This document shows positions 16,096 to 20,678 of a stretch of DNA of 22,433 bases, in pieces (the first letter of the stretch is position 1; every line of letters starts with the position of its first letter). The notes beneath the pieces were generated by a model. That model saw nothing but the letters and a program-made list of their open reading frames with translations, was not told where the DNA came from and searched no databases. The position numbers and the translations under genes are program-made. This stretch comes from an uncultured Gemmatimonadota bacterium (lineage in GTDB: Bacteria > Gemmatimonadota > Gemmatimonadetes > Gemmatimonadales > Gemmatimonadaceae), in assembly GCA_946480295.1 (NCBI GenBank), contig CAMLIT010000072.1, positions 1-22,433 of the forward strand. The letters are read 5' to 3'.

Positions 16096-16152
16096 AGGCA
16101 CTGCGGATTTCGGACCCGGATTCAGGTCTGCGTCCGTGATCCGCAGTGCCTT
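16095..16152. repeat. Long hairpin element after the small membrane-protein gene
   Basis: Perfect 14-base inverted arms (AAGGCACTGCGGAT, 16095-16108; ATCCGCAGTGCCTT, 16139-16152), with a further internal 5-base pairing (CGGAC 16111-16115 with GTCCG 16132-16136). It begins at the last base of the stop codon. With no U-tract it may be a REP-like mRNA-stabilising element or a weak terminator. Its right arm shares the GTCCGTGATCCGC flavour of the ATCCG repeats at 3909-4343. Confidence 0.6.
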
Positions 16153-16159
16153 CGGAAGC

Positions 16160-16187
16160 TTGACACCTTCCTTCACCTATGAATAAC
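16160..16187 (+). promoter_or_regulatory. Sigma-70-like promoter upstream of the cysteine-rich leader
   Basis: A perfect -35 hexamer TTGACA (16160-16165) followed after 16 bases by AATAAC (16182-16187), four of six matches to the -10 consensus, in an unusually AT-rich patch for this genome. Transcription from here would read through the leader peptide and terminator into the ATP-grasp and monooxygenase genes. Confidence 0.5.
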
Positions 16188-16229
16188 TTGGGCTCCATGC
16201 TGACGCGCGCCCCGCAGGAGGCCATGCTC

Positions 16230-16286
16230 ATGTGCATGTGTCCCAAGTGCCGACCGGCACGTGGGGGCCTCGGCTTGCGCGCGTAG
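16230..16286 (+). CDS. Cysteine-rich leader peptide (putative attenuator uORF)
   Basis: An 18-codon frame encoding MCMCPKCRPARGGLGLRA and ending in TAG at 16284-16286. The ATG at 16230 lies 8 bases after a perfect AGGAGG (16216-16221), the best ribosome-binding site in this region. In-frame ATGs at 16224 and 16197 would add 2 or 11 residues but are placed worse or lack a site. Three Cys codons occur within the first seven. It lies between a promoter-like sequence and an intrinsic terminator and upstream of an operon with a sulfone/sulfonate-type monooxygenase. This is the layout of known cysteine-responsive leader peptides in Actinobacteria, where Cys-tRNA shortage stalls the ribosome. Expression and function are inferred from layout only. 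Confidence 0.55.
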   Translation: MCMCPKCRPARGGLGLRA

Positions 16287-16306
16287 CGTCCTGAAATCAC
16301 GCTGCC

Positions 16307-16346
16307 AACGCTCCGGTCCTCCCTGCGGACCGGGGCGTTTTCGTTT
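16307..16346 (+). terminator. Intrinsic terminator between leader peptide and ATP-grasp gene
   Basis: A 13-bp stem (AACGCTCCGGTCC, 16307-16319, with GGACCGGGGCGTT, 16327-16339; one G-T wobble) and a 7-base loop, followed by TTTTCGTTT. It is a textbook Rho-independent terminator placed 21 bases after the leader stop and 45 bases before the ATP-grasp start, so it is suited to attenuation. The loop plus flank (CCTCCCTGC, about 16318-16326) could also pair with the leader Shine-Dalgarno region GCAGGAGG with one bulge. Confidence 0.85.
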
Positions 16347-16390
16347 GCCCGTACCTCGACGCCCACGCTCGACCTCCACCAGCGAGCCCC

Positions 16391-17470
16391 ATGCAACCGA
16401 TCGCCAACTACCACGAGCACCCGGACTGGTTCAAGCCGCTCTTCGCGGAGCTGGACCGGCGCGGACTGCCGTACGTCCGCCTCGACGCGGCGAGCCACGC
16501 GTACGATCCGTCGGAGACCGACGTCCCGTATTCGCTCGTCTTCAACCGCGCCAGCCCGTCCGCGTACCTCCGCGGGCACGCGACGACGACCTTCCACACC
16601 CTGCACTGGCTGCGGCACCTCGAGCGGCTCGGCGTGCCGGTGGTGAACGGCAGCGAGGTGTATGCCGTCGAGCTCTCCAAGGCGACGCAGCTCGACCTGC
16701 TGGCGGGGCTCGGGCTCCCCTTCCCGAAGTCGCGCGTCATCAACGATCCGAAGCTGGCCGTCGCCGCCGCGCGCGGGCTGCGCTACCCGGTGCTCGTCAA
16801 GGCGAACGTCGGCGGGAGCGGGGCGGGGATCGTGCGCTACGACAGCGAGGCGGCGCTGGCCGGCGCGGCGGAGCGCGGCGAGGTGCAGCTCGGGATCGAC
16901 GGCGTGGCGCTGGTCCAGGAGGCCGCGCCGCTGCGCGACGGCCACATCACGCGCGTGGAGACGCTCGGCGGCGAGTACCTGTACGCGATCAACGTCTACC
17001 CGGCGGTCGGCTCGTTCGACCTCTGCCCGGCGGACGCGTGCCAGACGACGACGGGGGTGGAGCTCGTGCGCGGCGCGTGCGCGATCGACGCGCCGAAGAC
17101 GGGGCTGCGGGTCGAGGGCTACACGCCGCCGCGCGAGGTGATCGAGGCGGTGGAGCGCATCGCGCGCGCGGCGAAGCTCGACGTCGGCGGCATCGAGTAC
17201 CTCGTCGACGACCGCGACGGCCGCGTCTACTACTACGACGTGAACGCGCTGTCGAACTTCGTCGCCGACGCGCAGAACGTCGTGGGGTTCGATCCGTTCG
17301 TGCGGCTGGTGGATTATCTCGAGAAGCGAGCCTCCGCTTCCAGGGGGCGAGGGTCGAAGGTCGAGGGTCGAGATCAGGCCTCGTCCGCGTCCGCGCACCA
17401 TCGCACCGATCGGCGTGAGAAGGCGTCCGCGCACTCGACCCTCGACCCCAAACCCTCGACCCTCAAATGA
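16391..17470 (+). CDS. ATP-grasp ligase (RimK-like), with repeat-derived C-terminal tail
   Basis: A 359-residue protein whose residues 1-313 form an ATP-grasp ligase, which activates a carboxylate with ATP and joins it to an amine or thiol. Visible elements are the ATP-binding strand YPVLVKANVGGSGAGIVRY (K137), the hinge VALVQE (Glu177 region) and the metal-binding end of the fold VYYYDVNALSNF (Asp283, Asn285). Four Cys-free substrate positions cannot be assigned; the substrate is unknown. Residues about 319-358 are encoded by a heptamer array and are Ser/Arg/Lys-rich with no fold expected. The stop codon overlaps the monooxygenase ATG (ATGA), so the two genes are coupled. The operon is preceded by the cysteine-rich leader and terminator. 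Start ATG 16391; Shine-Dalgarno weak. Confidence 0.85.
   Translation: MQPIANYHEHPDWFKPLFAELDRRGLPYVRLDAASHAYDPSETDVPYSLVFNRASPSAYLRGHATTTFHTLHWLRHLERLGVPVVNGSEVYAVELSKATQLDLLAGLGLPFPKSRVINDPKLAVAAARGLRYPVLVKANVGGSGAGIVRYDSEAALAGAAERGEVQLGIDGVALVQEAAPLRDGHITRVETLGGEYLYAINVYPAVGSFDLCPADACQTTTGVELVRGACAIDAPKTGLRVEGYTPPREVIEAVERIARAAKLDVGGIEYLVDDRDGRVYYYDVNALSNFVADAQNVVGFDPFVRLVDYLEKRASASRGRGSKVEGRDQASSASAHHRTDRREKASAHSTLDPKPSTLK
17347..17465 (+). repeat. Heptanucleotide array C at the ATP-grasp/monooxygenase junction
   Basis: Seventeen 7-base steps in constant phase. The outer parts are inverted: GCGAGGG, TCGAAGG, TCGAGGG, TCGAGAT on the left and ACCCTCG, ACCCCAA, ACCCTCG, ACCCTCA on the right. 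The nine middle heptamers are degenerate. The array encodes the last 40 or so codons of the ATP-grasp gene and ends two bases before the monooxygenase ATG, occupying the place where its Shine-Dalgarno should be. Confidence 0.75.
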
Positions 17471-18531
17471 GATACGGCTACTGGATGCCCGTCTTCGGCG
17501 GGTGGCTGCGGAATGTCGAGGACGAGGGGATGAGCGCGTCGTGGGAGTACGTGAAGCGGCTGGCGCAGCGGAGCGAGGAGGTCGGCTTCGACCTGACGCT
17601 CGTCGCCGAGCTGCTGCTCAACGACATCAAGGGCATCGAGGCGCCGTCGCTCGACGCGTGGTCCACGGCGGCGGCGCTCGCCGCCGTCACCGAGCGGCTG
17701 GAGCTCATGGTCGCGGTGCGCCCGTCCTTCCACCCGCCGGCGCTGCTCGCCAAGCAGGCGGCGAACATCGACCGGATCTCGAACGGGCGGCTGTCGCTCA
17801 ACGTGGTCTCGGCCTGGTGGAAGGACGAGGCGCGGCGGTACGGCGTGCAGTTCGACGAGCACGACGATCGTTATGCGCGGACGAGCGAGTGGCTCGACGT
17901 CGTGGACGGGGCGTGGCGCGAGCCGGTGTTCGGCTACCGCGGCCGCTACTACGCCGCCGAGGAGCTCGTGCTCGAGCCGAAGCCGGTGCGGCGTCCGGGG
18001 CGCCCCCGGCCGACGATCTACGCCGGCGGCGAGTCGGAGACGGCGAAGACGCTCATCGCGTCGAAGTGCGACGCGTACGTCATGCACGGGGATCCGCCGG
18101 AGCGCATCGCGCCGAAGGTCGCCGACATGCGGCGCCGCCGCGAGCAGGCGGCGGAGGCGCTCGGCGTCGAGCTGCCGCCGCTGACCTTCGGCGTCGCCGG
18201 CTACACGATCGTGCGCGACAGCGAGGCGGAGGCGAAGCGCGAGGTCGAGCGCATCACCAACGTCGCCCCGGGCTCGCCGGGCTACCGGAACTACCAGGAC
18301 TGGATCGGCAACACGAAGCTCGAGCAGCGGGTCTCGCTCGAGGACTACTCCGTGTCCAACCGCGGGCTGCGCTCCGGACTCGTCGGGACGCCCGAGCAGG
18401 TCGCCGAGCAGGTGCAGCGCTTCGCCGACGCGGGGGTGGACCTCCTCCTCCTGCAGTGCAGCCCGCAGCTCGAGGAGATGGAGCGCTTCGGCGAGCAGGT
18501 GATCCGACCGCGGGTGAGCCAGGCGGCCTGA
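17467..18531 (+). CDS. LLM-class FMN-dependent monooxygenase, dimethyl-sulfone/alkanesulfonate type
   Basis: A 354-residue TIM-barrel luciferase-like monooxygenase using reduced FMN and oxygen. The N-terminus (MRYGYWMPVFGGWLRN) and the stretch ISNGRLSLNVVSAWWKDEARRYG followed by FDEHDDRYARTSEWLDVV closely follow the pattern of SfnG (dimethyl sulfone monooxygenase) and SsuD, which release sulfite or sulfinate from organosulfur compounds. Later motifs are GRPRPTIYAGGESETAKT and GLVGTPEQVAEQVQRFADAGVD with LLLLQCSPQ, typical of the family C-terminal barrel. A sulfur-scavenging role fits the cysteine-rich leader upstream, but the true substrate is not proven. The start overlaps the ATP-grasp stop (ATGA); no Shine-Dalgarno is visible, so translation likely depends on coupling. 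A flavin reductase partner is not in the window. Confidence 0.85.
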   Translation: MRYGYWMPVFGGWLRNVEDEGMSASWEYVKRLAQRSEEVGFDLTLVAELLLNDIKGIEAPSLDAWSTAAALAAVTERLELMVAVRPSFHPPALLAKQAANIDRISNGRLSLNVVSAWWKDEARRYGVQFDEHDDRYARTSEWLDVVDGAWREPVFGYRGRYYAAEELVLEPKPVRRPGRPRPTIYAGGESETAKTLIASKCDAYVMHGDPPERIAPKVADMRRRREQAAEALGVELPPLTFGVAGYTIVRDSEAEAKREVERITNVAPGSPGYRNYQDWIGNTKLEQRVSLEDYSVSNRGLRSGLVGTPEQVAEQVQRFADAGVDLLLLQCSPQLEEMERFGEQVIRPRVSQAA

Positions 18532-18550
18532 CGACTGCCGCGACGGCGGA

Positions 18551-19432
18551 TCACGCGCGCGCGGGGAGGCCCGAAGCATCCGGGCCTCCCGCGGCCGTCG
18601 TCGCCGAGGCGCCCGGGCTCTCGCGCACGAGCGCCTCCAGCTCACGCGCGCGCAGGTCGAGCCGGTGATGGGTGCCGACGATGCCGACGCGCAGGTGGCT
18701 GAGGGTGAGCTGGCGTCCCTTCTCGACCTCGTCGGCGTTGTCGTAGCGCACGCTGGTGCGGCCGTCGACGAAGGTCACGCCGCCTGCGCCGATCACCTCG
18801 CCCACGTGGCCGCGCACGACGAGCGCGGTGTTCTCGTCGATGCCGACGCCGAAGAGCTGGCGGTTCTGGGCGACGACGAAGAAGAGGCGCTGGAGCCGCC
18901 GGCGCTGCGAGAAGTGGGTGTCGACGATCGTGTCGAAGCCGAGGAGGCCGAGCCCGGGGCCGATGTACTGCTCGACGAGGTTGCCCTCCTCGTCGATCTC
19001 GCCCCCGGCCATCGTCAGCTCGGTGAGCGCGGCGGCGCCGGCGCTCGTGCCGCAGACGACGGCCCCGCCGCGATAGGCCTCCTTGATCGCCTGGAGGGTA
19101 TGCGAGCCGCCGAGCGCGGCGACGAGCTTCACCTGGTCCCCGCCGCCGAGGAAGACGCCGCGGGCCTCGCGGACCATCGCGGCGATGTCCCGGTCGCGGT
19201 CGGCGTGGTCGTGGCGGAAGAGCGGGATCTCGACGTTGGTCGCGCCGGCGGCGCGGAAGTCCTCGCGCCACTGGGCCGCGCTCTGGCGCGGCTTCGCCGA
19301 CGCCGTCGTCAGGCCGATGATGCGCCCGCCCTCGCGCGCGCCGGTGAGGTCGAGGAAGGCGCGGAAGGCGTAGCCGTTGATCGTGAGCGCGCCGCCGATG
19401 AGGATGAGCGTGCCCCCGGCGCGATCGGACAT
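18551..19432 (-). CDS. cphB: Cyanophycinase (serine peptidase S51-like)
   Basis: A 293-residue enzyme that cuts the storage polymer cyanophycin into beta-Asp-Arg dipeptides. The nucleophile is Ser130 in VVCGTSAGAAAL. FLGGGDQVKLV (94-104), VDTHFSQRRRLQRLF (170-184, His173) and GVGIDENTALVV (195-206, Glu200) match the cyanophycinase motifs and the probable catalytic Ser-His-Glu set. Start taken at ATG 19432, just before GGTLILIGGA, which gives the usual family length. ATG 19516 would add 28 low-complexity residues and overlap the upstream gene by 26 bases. It is third in a cphA - cphA-like - cphB run. No isoaspartyl dipeptidase gene is present to finish degradation. The C-terminus is only 19 bases from the convergent monooxygenase stop. 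Confidence 0.92.
   Translation of the reverse strand: MSDRAGGTLILIGGALTINGYAFRAFLDLTGAREGGRIIGLTTASAKPRQSAAQWREDFRAAGATNVEIPLFRHDHADRDRDIAAMVREARGVFLGGGDQVKLVAALGGSHTLQAIKEAYRGGAVVCGTSAGAAALTELTMAGGEIDEEGNLVEQYIGPGLGLLGFDTIVDTHFSQRRRLQRLFFVVAQNRQLFGVGIDENTALVVRGHVGEVIGAGGVTFVDGRTSVRYDNADEVEKGRQLTLSHLRVGIVGTHHRLDLRARELEALVRESPGASATTAAGGPDASGLPARA
18564..18590. terminator. Hairpin at the convergent monooxygenase/cphB ends
   Basis: A perfect 10-bp stem (GGGAGGCCCG, 18564-18573, with CGGGCCTCCC, 18581-18590) and a 7-base loop. It lies 32 bases after the monooxygenase stop and within the last codons of cphB. It may stop plus-strand transcripts, but no U-tract follows on either strand. Confidence 0.45.
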
Positions 19433-19490
19433 CGCCGCCCGCGGTGCATGCGCGACGATGTGCGGCGGCGTCCCGTCGCCGGCGGCGTCG

Positions 19491-20678
19491 TTATGCGGAG
19501 GCGTCGGTTCCGTCATCGTCCTCGAGCAGCTCGGCGGCGAGCGTCGCCGCGACCTGGGCCGCGGCCGGCACGTCCTCGCGCCGCGGACCCGCATCGCGCA
19601 GCTCGCCGCCATGCTCGACGAGCACGCGGCCGTCGCGCACGAGCGCCATCGCGCTCGCGCACTTCAGGTCGTGCCGCGTGACGTCGTCGTCGGTCGCGAA
19701 CACGGCGACGCGGCACCCGCGCTCGCGCGCCGCGTCCTGGATCTCCCACTCCTTCGCCGAACAGACCACGAACCCTCCCTCCTCGACCGCGTCGGCGAGG
19801 ATGGACAGCAAGCGGCGTGCGTGCTCCGGGTCGCGGTAACGCTCGGGCACGTCGGTGATCGCCGTGTCGAGGACGACGGCGAAGCGGCAGCAGGCGTAGG
19901 GGAGGCCGGCCTGGAGGAGGTAGGCGGGGGAGAGGTCGACGACCGGAGGGACGAGGGACGAGGGACGAGGGACGAGAGTCCGCTCTCGCGTTTCCGCCTT
20001 CCGCGCTCCGCTCTCGGCTGCGATCTCGCCCCGTGCCTCTCTCTCGACCCTCGACACTACACCCTCGGCCCTCGGTGTGAGGATCTCCACCGCCTCCGCC
20101 CGCCCGCTTCCCCCCGTGACGCCTCCCAGCACGCGCCCGCGCACGGGCGCGACGTCGGGGGTCGCGGCCAGCGCGCGGAGCTCGGCCACCGCGGGTTCGA
20201 CGGTGTCGAGCGTCCCGGCGAGGGCGCGCTGGACGATCTCCAGGGCGAGGGCGGCGGCGCGCAGGCCGACCGCCTCGTGCCGGTGCTCGAACACCAGCGT
20301 GTACAGCCCCGGCCGGTCGCCGCCGCGCGTGCGGCCGTAGCCCACATCGTGGCCGATCATCGTCTGCAGCTCGAGTGCGACGTGCTCGACGATGTGCGGC
20401 GCGTAGGTGCCGCGGCGCAGGCGCAGGACGAAGCCGCCGCGCTCGCCGATGCTGCAGTGGTGCTCGACGAGGCCGGGCAGCGCGCGCAGCAGGGTGTCGG
20501 TGAACCAGGGCACGTCGGCGGACGAGATCTCGTCGTAGGCGCCGACGACGAGGTCCATGCGCGTGACGGGGCGGCGGGACCAGAAGTTGATCCCGCGCGT
20601 CGCGTGCAGCGTCGTCATGCGGATCTGCTCGTCCGGCGGCGGGAACGCCGTCCCGGCGGCGGCGACGGAGTGCGTCAC
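19491..20678 (-). CDS. CphA N-domain protein with degenerate Mur-like domain (cyanophycin synthetase-like, no ATP-grasp)
   Basis: A 395-residue protein. Residues 21-175 match the N-terminal domain of cyanophycin synthetase: TRGINFWSRRPV, VEHHCSIGERGGFVLRLRRG, APHIVEHVALELQTM, GYGRTRGGDRPGLYTLVFE. In CphA this domain holds the growing polymer. The central ATP-grasp domain is missing. Residues 180-360 align by eye with the Mur-ligase-like CphA domain of the neighbour, but its motifs are lost: VTGTNGKTT becomes VTGGSGRAE, LETARGG becomes VDLSPAY, and NADDP becomes CSAKEW. Residues about 201-245 are encoded by heptamer array D. GTG 20678 is used because it overlaps the cphA stop (GTGA), the coupling style seen elsewhere here. 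ATG 20618, directly at the conserved domain, is an equal alternative. A catalytic role is unlikely; a polymer-binding role is inferred. Confidence 0.75.
   Translation of the reverse strand: MTHSVAAAGTAFPPPDEQIRMTTLHATRGINFWSRRPVTRMDLVVGAYDEISSADVPWFTDTLLRALPGLVEHHCSIGERGGFVLRLRRGTYAPHIVEHVALELQTMIGHDVGYGRTRGGDRPGLYTLVFEHRHEAVGLRAAALALEIVQRALAGTLDTVEPAVAELRALAATPDVAPVRGRVLGGVTGGSGRAEAVEILTPRAEGVVSRVEREARGEIAAESGARKAETRERTLVPRPSSLVPPVVDLSPAYLLQAGLPYACCRFAVVLDTAITDVPERYRDPEHARRLLSILADAVEEGGFVVCSAKEWEIQDAARERGCRVAVFATDDDVTRHDLKCASAMALVRDGRVLVEHGGELRDAGPRREDVPAAAQVAATLAAELLEDDDGTDASA
19945..20077 (-). repeat. Heptanucleotide array D inside the CphA-like gene
   Basis: Nineteen 7-base steps in constant phase, read on the plus strand. 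They begin GGAGGGA, CGAGGGA three times, CGAGAGT; the middle has CCGCTCT, CGCGTTT, CCGCCTT, CCGCGCT, CCGCTCT; the end has CTCGACC, CTCGACA, CTACACC, CTCGGCC, CTCGGTG. The ends are of the GGGACGA and GGGTCGA types also seen in arrays A to C. It lies fully inside the open frame without breaking it and encodes an Arg/Glu/Pro-rich segment. Confidence 0.75.

Noticed and set aside
16197..16390. The short Cys peptide as a RiPP precursor for the adjacent ATP-grasp ligase (graspetide type)
   Set aside because: The peptide lacks the Thr/Ser and Asp/Glu core typical of graspetides and has a terminator between it and the ligase; an attenuator leader explains the layout better, though this is not excluded.
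15941..17434. A minus-strand frame across the leader region and ATP-grasp gene
   Set aside because: It crosses the leader, terminator and an intact enzyme gene in antisense; translation has no domain.
17347..20077. Heptamer arrays considered as CRISPR or as phage attachment sites
   Set aside because: Units are 7 bp without spacers, no cas or integrase gene is near, and arrays differ in unit sequence.
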